A DNA stretch of 64,000 nt from Emticicia oligotrophica DSM 17448 (lineage in GTDB: Bacteria; Bacteroidota; Bacteroidia; Cytophagales; Spirosomataceae), in NCBI RefSeq assembly GCF_000263195.1, contig NC_018748.1, forward strand, positions 2,976,001-3,040,000, written 5' to 3'. This document shows, piece by piece, positions 19,100 to 27,493 of the stretch (position 1 is the first letter of the stretch; each line of letters begins with the position of its first letter). A program made the translations under genes and the position numbers. Under the pieces are notes generated by a model. That model worked only from the letters and a program-made list of their open reading frames with translations. It did no database searches and had not been told where the DNA came from.

Positions 19100-19528
19100 A
19101 TGAAAAAACTCCTTTTTTTAGCTACTTTATTGTTTGTTTTTAGCTGTAAAAAAACAGAGACTCCTACCGAACCTAATAAAGTTTTATCGGGTAACTTTTG
19201 GAAACTCGACCGATTTGCTGATACTGAAGGTAAAACCTTAAGCCAAAATCAATTAAATTCTCAAGCTCAAGCTTTGTTTGCTCTTGATTATGAATTTCGT
19301 GATGATAACGTAACTCGTGCTAAAGACCGCATTACGAAGCAAATCTTAAATGCTGGTACTTGGTATCTCATTCAAGATAACCAAGTATTAGATATTGATA
19401 TTTTAGGCTTTAAAGGTCAGTTTAAAATTATTGTGCTTTCAAAAGATAAAATGGTCCTTCAGGCCGAAAACAATAAAATGATAAGTGCAGGGCAGTTTGT
19501 AAATATGGAATTTGTGCCTGCATTCTAA
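19100..19528 (+). CDS. Small lipoprotein of unknown function
   Basis: 142 residues. The signal peptide MKKLLFLATLLFVFSC has a lipobox with Cys16 followed by KKTE. The remainder has a lipocalin-like or META-like beta composition (SGNFWKLDRF, GTWYLIQDNQVLDIDILGFKGQFKIIVLS). No family is recognised with confidence. It starts 21 bases after coaD and ends 73 bases before murF-alr, so it may ride on the same transcript. Confidence 0.75.
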   Translation: MKKLLFLATLLFVFSCKKTETPTEPNKVLSGNFWKLDRFADTEGKTLSQNQLNSQAQALFALDYEFRDDNVTRAKDRITKQILNAGTWYLIQDNQVLDIDILGFKGQFKIIVLSKDKMVLQAENNKMISAGQFVNMEFVPAF

Positions 19529-19601
19529 TACATATATCTATCATTGAATCTTCTGAAATTTTGTGAAGATTCAATGAATTTAATTTTTCCCCTTCTTCCA
19601 A

Positions 19602-22076
19602 GTGAATTTCCTTTCCGAACCAATTATTACTCAAGCATCGGTATTACTTACTGATAGCCGTTTGGTATCTCAACCTGAACACAGTGTTTTTTTTGCCATT
19701 AAGGGTGAACATCATGATGGACATGCTTTTGTAGCAGAGCTTTATAACAAAGGTGTAAGAGAATTTGTGGTTGAGAAAAAAGCCATGTCAGAGGCCTTTG
19801 TGGCCGAACTATCTACTTTGACTGATGCTAAAATATACTTAGTAGAAAATGCTATTCGTGCCTTGCAAAACTTGGTAGCAAAACACCGCCAAAAATTTGA
19901 TATTCCTGTAATTGGTGTAACGGGTAGCAATGGAAAAACAATTGTAAAAGAATGGCTAAGTGTATTATTGGCCAAAGATTATAATTTAGTTAAAAGTCCG
20001 CGTAGTTATAATTCTCAGATAGGTGTTCCACTATCGGTTTGGGAATTAAACGAAAATCACAATTTAGGTATTTTTGAGGCTGGCATTTCAAAATCTGGCG
20101 AAATGGAGTTTCTCGAACCGGTTATTCGTCCAACCATTGGCATTTTTACAAATATTGGTTCGGCACACGATGAAGGTTTTCGAAGTAGAAAGCAAAAAGC
20201 TACCGAAAAACTTCGCTTATTTCAGAGATGCCAGGTATTGATTTATTGTAAGGACTATGAAGATATTGATGATGAAATCAGAATTTTATTAAAAGCGGTA
20301 AATCCCAAAATTAAATTAATTGATTGGTCAAGAAAGGCAGGAAGTAAAACTTTTGTGAATGTAACGAAATTTGCAACATACTGTACTTTACAAATTCTTT
20401 GGAATGGTCAAATCCATGATTTTAAGATTCCATTAGCTGATGATGCTTCGATTGAAAATGCTACTCATTGTATTTTCTTGATGCTTCATTTGGAGATTCC
20501 AAATGGTGATATTCAATCAAGATTAGATTGGTTAAAACCTGTAGCTATGCGTTTGGAATTAAAGCAAGGTATCAATGATTGTTATTTAATTGATGATTCT
20601 TATAATAATGATTATGCAGGTCTTGCAGTGGCATTGAATTTTATGATTCAACAACACACAAAACGAGATAAGGTGCTGATAATCAGTGATGTTCTGCAGT
20701 CAGGTTTAGAAGAAAACGAATTGTATGAGAGTATTGCAGAATTAGTAAGAGGAAAAAAAATAGATAAAGTAATAGGAATAGGGGAGGTAATTTACAGAAA
20801 TCAAAAGGCATTTTACACGCCGAACCTTGAAGATAAAAAAACGGTATTCTATCAATCTACCCAAGAATTTCTTGAAAAATATCCAATCAACCAGCTTCAA
20901 AGTTCATTGATATTGGTCAAAGGAGCAAGAAAGTTTGAATTTGAAAAAATTATCAATCGCCTTACACTTAAGGTACACGGTACTGTCTTTGAGGTAAACC
21001 TTGATGCCCTCACTAATAATCTCAATTTTTACCGAAATAAAATAGGGCTGGGTACTAAAATTATGGTAATGGTAAAAGCATTTGCCTATGGCAGTGGAAG
21101 TGCTGAGGTAGCAAGCTTACTCGAATACCACAAAGTTGATTATTTAGGCGTAGCTTATACCGATGAAGGCGTGGTTTTGCGTCAAAATGGCATTAAATTG
21201 CCAATTATGGTATTAAATCCTCAACCTGAATCATTTGCCAAGTTGGTTGAATATAACTTAGAACCCGAGATTTATAGCTTCAAGCTTTTTGAGCAATTCT
21301 TGAATTTTACCAATCGTTTTACTAATAAAATTTTTAAAATTCATCTCAAAATCGACACGGGAATGCACCGTTTGGGTTTTGTGGAGCAAGATATTATTTC
21401 GGTTATTGACTTACTCAATCAAAATCCTACTATTCAAGTGGCCTCGATATTTAGCCATTTAGTAGGAGCAGACGAAAGCGAGCATAATGCTTTCTCGAAA
21501 CTGCAGATTGAGAAATTCGAGCAAATGTCGCAACAAATTTTAGCTGCAATACCGAGACAAAAACCGCTTAGACATATCTGTAATTCAGCTGGAATTATCC
21601 GTTTCCCAGAAGCCAAATTTGATATGGTTCGCCTTGGTATTGGCCTCTATGGAGTGGAAGTTACGGGAGTAGAACAAAATGCATTACAGACCGTTGGGAC
21701 GCTCAAGACCGTAATTTCTCAGATTAAACACTTGCAAGCAGGCACAACGGTTGGATATAGCCGAAAAGGGGTATTAGAAAGAGAGTCGAAAATTGCAACG
21801 ATTGCTATTGGTTATGCCGATGGTTTCGACCGTGGTTTTAGTAAAGGCGTTGGCAAAGTATTGGTTAATGGCGTAGCGTGCCCTGTCGTTGGAAATGTCT
21901 GTATGGATATGACCATGATTGATGTAACCGATGTAGAGTGTGAGGAAGGTGATGAAGTAATAATTTTTGGGAAAGACCTTTCAATTACAGAATTAGCCCA
22001 AACGATTGATACAATTCCGTATGAAATTCTTACGGGCGTAAGTGAACGAGTAAAAAGGGTTTTCTTTAAAGAATAA
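19602..22076 (+). CDS. Bifunctional MurF-Alr: UDP-MurNAc-tripeptide:D-Ala-D-Ala ligase / alanine racemase
   Basis: 824 residues, the fused form usual in Bacteroidota. The N-terminal half (1-450) is a Mur ligase with the ATP motif GVTGSNGKT; the C-terminal half (about 455-824) is alanine racemase with the PLP lysine in MVMVKAFAYGSG (about 489) and the catalytic tyrosine in GTTVGYSRKG. It makes D-alanine and joins D-Ala-D-Ala to the peptidoglycan precursor. The start is GTG at 19602; no ATG in frame lies nearby. A degraded copy of its last ~660 bases is found at 38473-39147. Confidence 0.95.
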   Translation: MNFLSEPIITQASVLLTDSRLVSQPEHSVFFAIKGEHHDGHAFVAELYNKGVREFVVEKKAMSEAFVAELSTLTDAKIYLVENAIRALQNLVAKHRQKFDIPVIGVTGSNGKTIVKEWLSVLLAKDYNLVKSPRSYNSQIGVPLSVWELNENHNLGIFEAGISKSGEMEFLEPVIRPTIGIFTNIGSAHDEGFRSRKQKATEKLRLFQRCQVLIYCKDYEDIDDEIRILLKAVNPKIKLIDWSRKAGSKTFVNVTKFATYCTLQILWNGQIHDFKIPLADDASIENATHCIFLMLHLEIPNGDIQSRLDWLKPVAMRLELKQGINDCYLIDDSYNNDYAGLAVALNFMIQQHTKRDKVLIISDVLQSGLEENELYESIAELVRGKKIDKVIGIGEVIYRNQKAFYTPNLEDKKTVFYQSTQEFLEKYPINQLQSSLILVKGARKFEFEKIINRLTLKVHGTVFEVNLDALTNNLNFYRNKIGLGTKIMVMVKAFAYGSGSAEVASLLEYHKVDYLGVAYTDEGVVLRQNGIKLPIMVLNPQPESFAKLVEYNLEPEIYSFKLFEQFLNFTNRFTNKIFKIHLKIDTGMHRLGFVEQDIISVIDLLNQNPTIQVASIFSHLVGADESEHNAFSKLQIEKFEQMSQQILAAIPRQKPLRHICNSAGIIRFPEAKFDMVRLGIGLYGVEVTGVEQNALQTVGTLKTVISQIKHLQAGTTVGYSRKGVLERESKIATIAIGYADGFDRGFSKGVGKVLVNGVACPVVGNVCMDMTMIDVTDVECEEGDEVIIFGKDLSITELAQTIDTIPYEILTGVSERVKRVFFKE
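21413..22076 (+). repeat. alr 3'-end direct repeat, left copy (inside intact murF-alr)
   Basis: This part of the intact gene is matched by 38473-39147 in the same orientation at roughly 85-90% identity by eye. The two copies flank the whole hydrogenase locus. Homology on the right-hand side begins abruptly at ACTCAATCAAAA and ends at the stop codon. Confidence 0.85.
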
Positions 22077-22133
22077 TTCAAGGCTTCTAATTTAATTATT
22101 GGAACTCATAAGATACTTTAGTAGTATTTGGGG

Positions 22134-22163
22134 TTGGCTATTCTGAAACATCAGAATGGCCAA
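22134..22163. terminator. Hairpin after murF-alr
   Basis: TTGGCTATTCTGA and TCAGAATGGCCAA form 13-bp arms with one mismatch and a 4-base loop, 57 bases after the murF-alr stop. It is followed by ATATGTTTGTTTT. A terminator is likely, though it might also be a protein-binding site for tetR1. Confidence 0.5.
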
Positions 22164-22169
22164 ATATGT

Positions 22170-22209
22170 TTGTTTTAGAAGAATTAGAAAAAAGCTATTT
22201 TTGTAATTC
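22170..22209 (+). promoter_or_regulatory. tetR1 promoter with overlapping imperfect palindrome
   Basis: TTG at 22170-22172 and TATTTTTG at 22196-22203 (spacer 23) form a promoter of the local consensus. GAATTAGAAAAA (22181-22192) and TTTTTGTAATTC (22198-22209) are inverted arms with one mismatch around a 5-base centre and cover the -7 box. The arms share the TTAGAAA word of the operators at 22870, 24109, 24133 and 29653, so weak autoregulation of tetR1 is plausible. Confidence 0.45.
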
Positions 22210-22221
22210 TTTAAATGTAAT

Positions 22222-22863
22222 ATGATGAAACCTTCGGCCGATACAAAATCTCGAATTCTTGAAAAATCAATCGAATTATTCAATCGTTTTGGTTTTGTGA
22301 GTATTCGTTTGCAGCACATTGCTGATGAAGTAGGCATCAGTGTCGGTAATTTAGCCTATCATTTTAAAAATAAAGATGCAATTTTTGAGGCTATCTATGA
22401 AGAAATCGAAGAAAACCAGAAGATTTTACTTGCAGATTTGAAGATTGTTCCTCTCTTTATCAATATTGATAAACATATTCGAGATACTTACGCAATTCAG
22501 CAAAAATTTAGCTTCTTCTATTCTGATACCTTTGAAATCCTACGAAACTTTCCACTAATCAAGAAAAAATACCGAGAATACACTCGTTGGTATATTCAGC
22601 AAATCGAAAACATGATTTCCTTCAATGTAGCACGTGGTACTTTTACGGTTGAATCGCACGAAAAACTACACCTCCAATTGGCTGAGCAATATTGGATGAC
22701 CATGGAATTTTGGTTGTATCAGCGTAGAATCAGAACTTTCGAAGAAATCAATATTGAAGATTATGTATTAGCACTTTGGGCTTTATTGCTACCTCATTTC
22801 ACCCACATAGGAAATCTTGAGTACAAACAAATGCACTACAATGAAAATTTTAATTGGTTATGA
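22222..22863 (+). CDS. TetR-family regulator 1 of the hydrogenase locus
   Basis: 213 residues. TetR N-terminal helix-turn-helix at about 8-55 (ILEKSIELFNRFGFVSIRLQ ... GISVGNLAYHFKNKDAIFEA). The C-terminal ligand or dimer domain is helical, with an LAEQYWMTMEFWL stretch that is matched by LAEAIWMTLVFWI in tetR2, showing paralogy along the whole length. The upstream gene is murF-alr and the next is small protein A, whose promoter has an 18-bp palindrome. I infer that it regulates small protein A and the hydrogenase genes; the ligand is unknown. Two starting codons ATGATG are present; the first is used here. Confidence 0.85.
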   Translation: MMKPSADTKSRILEKSIELFNRFGFVSIRLQHIADEVGISVGNLAYHFKNKDAIFEAIYEEIEENQKILLADLKIVPLFINIDKHIRDTYAIQQKFSFFYSDTFEILRNFPLIKKKYREYTRWYIQQIENMISFNVARGTFTVESHEKLHLQLAEQYWMTMEFWLYQRRIRTFEEINIEDYVLALWALLLPHFTHIGNLEYKQMHYNENFNWL

Positions 22864-22869
22864 TTTATA

Positions 22870-22887
22870 TTAGAAAATAATTTCTAA
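22870..22887. promoter_or_regulatory. Putative TetR operator O1 (small protein A)
   Basis: TTAGAAAATAATTTCTAA, arms TTAGAAA/TTTCTAA around ATAA. It is identical to the site at 24109-24126 before hupS. It overlaps the predicted -7 box at 22885-22892, a position suited to repression. Confidence 0.65.
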
Positions 22888-22892
22888 TTTTG
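22885..22892 (+). promoter_or_regulatory. Predicted -7 element for small protein A
   Basis: TAATTTTG fits TAnnTTTG. It overlaps the last bases of operator O1. Because it would place transcription start near 22899, it excludes the TTG at 22890 as the start codon and supports ATG 22920. Confidence 0.5.
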
Positions 22893-22919
22893 ATTAAAAA
22901 TCAATTAAATACGCCTTTA

Positions 22920-23282
22920 ATGACTTCATCGACCTGTAAAATAGATGAGCGTATGTATAATAGTTTGTTAGAACTATTGAATGATACCTATTTTATTGAT
23001 ACAAAGGGTAATATACAAGATTTTCAGTTTTACCACGATGACCATTGGCTTTCTGATAGTGCAGTAATTGATAATTTGATTTATAAGCGTGGAGAATGGA
23101 ATATTGAGTTACTCTTCGCCCTACACACAAATCCGTTGAAGTTTATCAAACGCCAAATCATGTCTTACTCATGCCCCAAAAAAGCAACGCTTTCGGCGAG
23201 TTTGATGCGAAGAATGGCTGCCAAAGACCAAAGGGGGACTTTGGAGGTAAAAGTTGAGAATTTTAATATTTGTACGAATTAG
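22920..23282 (+). CDS. Small protein A, hydrogenase-locus paralogue family
   Basis: 120 residues from the ATG at 22920. No known family is recognised. It is clearly related to small protein B (27796-28119): shared features in order are a W-L-x-D element, an LL/MLF strand followed by NPLK, a KKA, then KDxRGTL and the C-terminal N-x-N-I-C-x-N with the last residues NICTN. The N-terminal 25 residues are not shared. It is predicted soluble, without signal peptide. It lies between two paralogous TetR genes, directly behind an 18-bp palindrome. A role in hydrogenase assembly or in signalling to the regulators is inferred only from location. Confidence 0.7.
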   Translation: MTSSTCKIDERMYNSLLELLNDTYFIDTKGNIQDFQFYHDDHWLSDSAVIDNLIYKRGEWNIELLFALHTNPLKFIKRQIMSYSCPKKATLSASLMRRMAAKDQRGTLEVKVENFNICTN

Positions 23283-23339
23283 TAGATAGTTGATTCAAAT
23301 TTTAGTTATAATCTATTATTTGTAGAAAGGTAAGAAGAG

Positions 23340-23954
23340 ATGTATAAAACAAAAGAAAGAATAGTTAATGCTTCAATAAAGCTATTTAATGACCACGGAA
23401 TAGCGAGTGTGCGTTTGCAGCAAATTGCTGACGAAATAGGAATCAGTGTGGGAAATTTAGCGTATCATTTCAAAAATAAAGAAGCAATTATTCATTCTGT
23501 ATACGAAAAGCTCTTCGAAGATTTTCAACAAATTTTAGGCTCTTATCTTAAAACGCCCTCTCTTTTAGATTTTGATTCACAAATAAGTCATTACTTTGAT
23601 TTCTTCAAAAATTATCAGTTTTATATTAGTGATTTATTCGCTTCCGAACATCCTTTACCCGAAGTACGAGAACAATGGCAAGAGTTTATGAATAAAATGA
23701 TTTTTCAGATTCGTAAACGTCTTGATTTTCATGCTCGAAGGGGTGACCTCAGTCCGCAACCTGAAAATACCTACGATATTTTGGCCGAAGCTATTTGGAT
23801 GACACTCGTATTTTGGATACCCCAACAACAAATGCGAAATAAGCCAATTTCTGAAGCCCGATTTAAAGGAGCAGTTTGGAATAATATCCGTCCTTATCTC
23901 ACTGAGAAAGGAACCTCCGAATTTGCCAGTCAAATACTCCCAATTTTTATTTGA
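23340..23954 (+). CDS. TetR-family regulator 2 of the hydrogenase locus
   Basis: 204 residues with the same TetR helix-turn-helix as tetR1 (ASIKLFNDHGIASVRLQQIA, GISVGNLAYHFKNKEAII), differing at only a few positions in the recognition region, so both should read similar DNA sites. C-terminal domains are more diverged, consistent with different ligands or heterodimer formation. It starts 57 bases after small protein A and is followed by a 262-base region holding two operator-like palindromes and the hupS promoter. Confidence 0.85.
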   Translation: MYKTKERIVNASIKLFNDHGIASVRLQQIADEIGISVGNLAYHFKNKEAIIHSVYEKLFEDFQQILGSYLKTPSLLDFDSQISHYFDFFKNYQFYISDLFASEHPLPEVREQWQEFMNKMIFQIRKRLDFHARRGDLSPQPENTYDILAEAIWMTLVFWIPQQQMRNKPISEARFKGAVWNNIRPYLTEKGTSEFASQILPIFI

Positions 23955-24108
23955 AGTATGATGTAAATCATATTTTCTATTCCTAATTAGTCTCACCTTT
24001 GATAAAAGGTAATCATAGACGATTTTCTCCAATGTTTTTGTTTGAAGGGCTGTGGAAATCAAGATTGTTTACTGCTCAATTTCTTCGTTTAATTTAGAAT
24101 AATTATAA

Positions 24109-24126
24109 TTAGAAAATAATTTCTAA
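24109..24126. promoter_or_regulatory. Putative TetR operator O2 (hupS, distal)
   Basis: TTAGAAAATAATTTCTAA, base-for-base identical to operator O1 at 22870-22887. Its start is 24 bases before that of operator O3, a little over two helical turns, which would allow two dimers side by side. Confidence 0.65.
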
Positions 24127-24132
24127 AAAATA

Positions 24133-24150
24133 TTAGAAAAATTTTTCTAA
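24133..24150. promoter_or_regulatory. Putative TetR operator O3 (hupS, proximal)
   Basis: TTAGAAAAATTTTTCTAA is a perfect 18-bp palindrome. It covers the position expected for the -33 element of the hupS promoter (-7 box at 24166-24173), so binding here should block RNA polymerase. Confidence 0.65.
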
Positions 24151-24165
24151 TTAAATTTATTATTT

Positions 24166-24173
24166 TACATTTG
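24166..24173 (+). promoter_or_regulatory. Predicted -7 element of the hupSL promoter
   Basis: TACATTTG is a perfect TAnnTTTG match, 44 bases before the hupS start codon. There is no clean TTG at -33; that position is a T run inside operator O3. Confidence 0.6.
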
Positions 24174-24216
24174 AACATTAAATAATACAATTTCAACTCT
24201 TTTTTAAACCTGTCCT

Positions 24217-25200
24217 ATGGCAAATGTTCTATGGTTACAAGGTGGGGCATGTAGTGGAAACACCATGTCGTTCCTCAATGCCGAAGAGCCAACAGTCGTT
24301 GATTTAGTGACTGACTTTGGTATAAACATTCTTTGGCACCCTTCTGTTGGCTTGGAAATTGGGCACCAAGTCACACATCTTCTCGAAGATATAATCAATG
24401 GTAAAGTTCAGTGCGATATTTTTGTCTATGAAGGCAGTATTATCGAAGGACCAAATGGTACAGGTACAATGAACTACTTCTGCGACCGCCCAATGAAAGA
24501 TTGGGTAAAAGAACTCGCTGCTGTGGCAGGTTATGTAGTCGCAATCGGTGATTGTGCTACTTGGGGAGGTATCCCTGCGGTTGCCCCAAACCCGAGTGAA
24601 TCTACGGGTATGCAATTTTTAAAGAAAGAAAAAGGCGGTTTTTTGGGTGCTAACTATAAATCTAAAGGTGGTTTACCTGTAATTAATATACCAGGTTGTC
24701 CTGCTCACCCTGACTGGGTAACACAGATTTTAGTGGCTATTTCAACAGGCCGTATTGGTGATATAAAGATTGATGAATTCCATCGTCCGAGTACATTTTT
24801 TACTGATTTTGTACAAACCGGCTGTACGAATGTGGTAAACTTTGCCAACAAAGTAGATGGAGGATTCGGTAAAAGAGGTAATGGTTGTTTGTTTTATGAG
24901 GTGGGCTGCCGTGGACCGATGACCAGAGCGAGTTGTAACCGTATTTTGTGGAATCGCACATCGAGTAAAACACGTGCGAATCACCCTTGTTTGGGTTGTA
25001 CTGAACCTGGTTTTCCACACCATGATTTACAAAAAGGCAGTGTATTCAAAACCCTTAAATATCTTGGGTATTTTCCGCAAGATGTACCAGCTGGAAATTC
25101 TAAGCTTGGTTATTATTTAAGAGCTGGTTTTGAAAAGACAATGCACGCTACTGAAGTAGCTTTCGGTGTAACAAAGTCGCATAGCGAAAGCTCAATCTAA
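24217..25200 (+). CDS. hupS: [NiFe] hydrogenase small subunit, group 2a type
   Basis: 327 residues, no Tat signal, so a cytoplasmic enzyme. The N-terminus MANVLWLQGGACSGNTMSFL and following NAEEPTVVDL closely match the group 2a subunits of cyanobacteria (HupS) and mycobacteria (Huc). In the proximal-cluster motif the usual CxxC reads C12-S-G-N15, so the second cysteine is Asn, as in that group. Other cluster cysteines are seen in IGDCATWGG, NIPGCPAHP, and the C-terminal run GCLFYEVGCRGP ... SCNR ... CLGC. It passes electrons from the Ni-Fe site along iron-sulphur clusters. It is followed by hupL after 56 bases. Confidence 0.95.
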   Translation: MANVLWLQGGACSGNTMSFLNAEEPTVVDLVTDFGINILWHPSVGLEIGHQVTHLLEDIINGKVQCDIFVYEGSIIEGPNGTGTMNYFCDRPMKDWVKELAAVAGYVVAIGDCATWGGIPAVAPNPSESTGMQFLKKEKGGFLGANYKSKGGLPVINIPGCPAHPDWVTQILVAISTGRIGDIKIDEFHRPSTFFTDFVQTGCTNVVNFANKVDGGFGKRGNGCLFYEVGCRGPMTRASCNRILWNRTSSKTRANHPCLGCTEPGFPHHDLQKGSVFKTLKYLGYFPQDVPAGNSKLGYYLRAGFEKTMHATEVAFGVTKSHSESSI

Positions 25201-25256
25201 TTAGAAAACTAGGTTTGCTAATTACCCAATCATCATTTCAAAAATCAACCGTTAAA

Positions 25257-26849
25257 ATGGCTATCTCGAAAGAATTAAATATATCACCTGTAGGTCGTGT
25301 AGAAGGCGACCTCGACGTAAAAGTGTATATGGAAGACGGCGTGGTGACCCGTGCTCATACACAAGCTGCCATGTTTCGTGGTTTCGAACAAATCATGGCA
25401 GGTAAAGACCCTCAATCAGGCTTAATCGTAACCCCACGTATTTGTGGAATTTGTGGGGGCTCGCACCTCTATTGTGCCTCATCGGCCTTAGATACTGTGT
25501 GGGAAACCACACTTACGCCTAATGCACTTTTACTCCGTGCTTTAGGGCAAGCTACCGAAACAATTCAGAGTATTCCTCGTTGGTTCTATGCAATTTTTGC
25601 AACCGACATGGCTAATAAAAAATTTGCTAATAAACCACTTTATTCAGAAGTAGTGAAGCGTTGGGCCGCTTATGTGGGTACTTCTTTTCAGAAAGGCATT
25701 ACTGCCAGTGCATTGCCAGTGCAAGTATATGCTTTATTCGGTGGACAATGGCCTCATTCAAGCTATATGGTTCCGGGTGGCGTCATGTGTGCACCAACCT
25801 TGAAGGATATTACTCGTGCCCATGCTATTATGAATCAATTCCGTAAAGATTGGCTCGAAAGTATTTTCTTGGGTTGTTCGATAGAGCGTTATCGTCAAAT
25901 CAAAACTTGGGATGATTTATTGGCTTGGGTAGAAGAAAATGAAAGTCAGAAAAACTCAGATTTAGGTTTATTTATAAGAGCAGGTTTGGAGTTTGGCTTA
26001 CATAAATTTGGTCAAGGTGTAGGTAAATTTATTGCTTATGGCACTTATATTCATAAAGACCTATGGAATAAACCTAAAATTGAAACTCGTCAAAATGCTG
26101 TAATAAGTTCAGGTGGATTTTTCGATGGAAAAGAATTTCACGACTTTAATCACCTGGATGTAATGGAACACGTAAGCCATGCTTGGTATAAAGATGTGGA
26201 TGCTGCTCACCCTTGGAATGAACCTTTGCCAACACCAATGCCATCTCAAAATTTGGCCAATTCAGATTTCAATGGCAAGTATAGTTGGGCCAAAGCACCT
26301 CGTTATGCTGGTCATGCTGCCGAAGCAGGTCCACTTTCACGTGTGTTGATGAATGCAAATCCTAAAAATGCAAATCATCAGATTCAAGACCCATTATTCT
26401 TAGACATCATTCAAAAATTAGGTCCAAATGTATTCACTCGTACATTAGCACGCTTGCATGAAGCAGCACGCTTGTATGATTACATTGATGAGTGGTTACG
26501 CCAAATTGACCTTAACGGTGAATTTTACATTAAACCAACTGAAAAAGATGGTAAAGGATTTGGTGCTACTGAAGCGGCACGTGGAGCTTTGGCTCACTGG
26601 ATTGAGATTGAAAATGGAGTTATCAAAAACTATCAAGTAATGGCTCCTACAACTTGGAATGTTGGCCCGAACGATGATAGAGGTAACCCTGGTCCAATCG
26701 AAGCAGCTTTGGAAGGAACTGAAATTGAAGATCCACATGACCCTGTAGAAGTTGGCATGGTGGCTCGTTCGTTTGACTCATGTTTGGTTTGTACTGTACA
26801 CGCACATGATGCCAAAAATGGTAAAGAAATGGCACGTTTCAAACTATAA
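25257..26849 (+). CDS. hupL: [NiFe] hydrogenase large subunit, group 2a type
   Basis: 530 residues from ATG 25257; the TTG at 25215 upstream in frame is not needed since MAISKELNISPVGRVEGD is the normal start. The active-site ligands are all present: L1 motif RICGICGGSH with Cys63 and Cys66, and L2 motif DSCLVCTVH with Cys509 and Cys512. The chain continues 15 residues beyond His515 (AHDAKNGKEMARFKL), the peptide removed by the maturation protease after nickel insertion. Group 2a enzymes oxidise H2, often at low concentration and in the presence of O2; the direction in this host is inferred. A strong terminator follows 23 bases later. Confidence 0.96.
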   Translation: MAISKELNISPVGRVEGDLDVKVYMEDGVVTRAHTQAAMFRGFEQIMAGKDPQSGLIVTPRICGICGGSHLYCASSALDTVWETTLTPNALLLRALGQATETIQSIPRWFYAIFATDMANKKFANKPLYSEVVKRWAAYVGTSFQKGITASALPVQVYALFGGQWPHSSYMVPGGVMCAPTLKDITRAHAIMNQFRKDWLESIFLGCSIERYRQIKTWDDLLAWVEENESQKNSDLGLFIRAGLEFGLHKFGQGVGKFIAYGTYIHKDLWNKPKIETRQNAVISSGGFFDGKEFHDFNHLDVMEHVSHAWYKDVDAAHPWNEPLPTPMPSQNLANSDFNGKYSWAKAPRYAGHAAEAGPLSRVLMNANPKNANHQIQDPLFLDIIQKLGPNVFTRTLARLHEAARLYDYIDEWLRQIDLNGEFYIKPTEKDGKGFGATEAARGALAHWIEIENGVIKNYQVMAPTTWNVGPNDDRGNPGPIEAALEGTEIEDPHDPVEVGMVARSFDSCLVCTVHAHDAKNGKEMARFKL

Positions 26850-26872
26850 ACTGAATAAACCTAAAGTACTAC

Positions 26873-26906
26873 GCCCGTAAATTTAACTTTATTTACGGGC
26901 TTTTTT
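26873..26906 (+). terminator. Rho-independent terminator after hupL
   Basis: GCCCGTAAAT and ATTTACGGGC form perfect 10-bp arms with an 8-base loop, followed by six T residues. It splits the structural genes from the maturation genes, probably letting hupSL be made in excess. Confidence 0.9.
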
Positions 26907-26950
26907 ACAAAAGACTAGATTTTAAAAGTGTCCTAAAATAAGCATATCCA

Positions 26951-27493
26951 ATGGTTTTAATTGACGAAAAAAAAACTATTAGTATAGAAGAAAAGGCTTC
27001 AATAGTAGGCAAAACTGCCATAATGGGTTTTGGAAATCCCTGCCGAAGTGATGATGGTATTGCCATTTATGTTATCGACGAATTGAAGCAACTGGTGAGT
27101 GAGGATAATGATTCTTTTACTCTTTTCGACATGGGTACTTCGGCTTTTGAGGTGCTGTTTCAATTGCAAGGCCATCATCGTATTATCATTGTTGATGCTG
27201 TAATCAATACAGGCGAACCAGCTGGAACAATTTATAAATTACCTGCGAGTGAAATCAACGCACAAATTCAAGATGACCCAATGGTATTCTTGCATAGCCT
27301 TAAATGGGATCAAGCACTTTCTTATGCAAAGAAAATTCTACGAGAAGCCTACCCTGAAGATATTGAAGTTTATTTGATTGCAGTAAATAATACAAAGCTT
27401 GATATTCAGTTGAGTGAAGAGGTGAAACGGGCTGGTGATAAAGTTATAGAGCTTTTAAAAGATGATATTTTAGGAATAAGTAGAAAAAAATGA
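26951..27493 (+). CDS. hupW: Hydrogenase maturation endopeptidase (HyaD/HupW family)
   Basis: 180 residues. The N-terminal MGFGNPCRSDDGIAIYVIDE carries the GNxxxxDDG motif whose Asp (D34/D35 region) contacts nickel; DMGTSAFEV and IVDAV are the next conserved strands, and HSLKWDQAL holds the expected histidine ligand. It cuts the C-terminal peptide of HupL after the active-site histidine. It overlaps the next small gene by 4 bases (ATGA). The name hupW is used by analogy with cyanobacteria. Confidence 0.88.
   Translation: MVLIDEKKTISIEEKASIVGKTAIMGFGNPCRSDDGIAIYVIDELKQLVSEDNDSFTLFDMGTSAFEVLFQLQGHHRIIIVDAVINTGEPAGTIYKLPASEINAQIQDDPMVFLHSLKWDQALSYAKKILREAYPEDIEVYLIAVNNTKLDIQLSEEVKRAGDKVIELLKDDILGISRKK

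Noticed and set aside
24109-24150. Reading the hupS palindromes as Fur or NikR sites
   Set aside because: The Fur-like sites in this window are TTTAGA-N5-TCTAAA (17 bp); the hupS sites have different spacing (TTAGA-N8-TCTAA). No NikR gene is present and two TetR genes are adjacent.
24304-25023. Antisense open frames within hupS
   Set aside because: They are shadows of a strongly conserved coding sequence, without family features or promoters.
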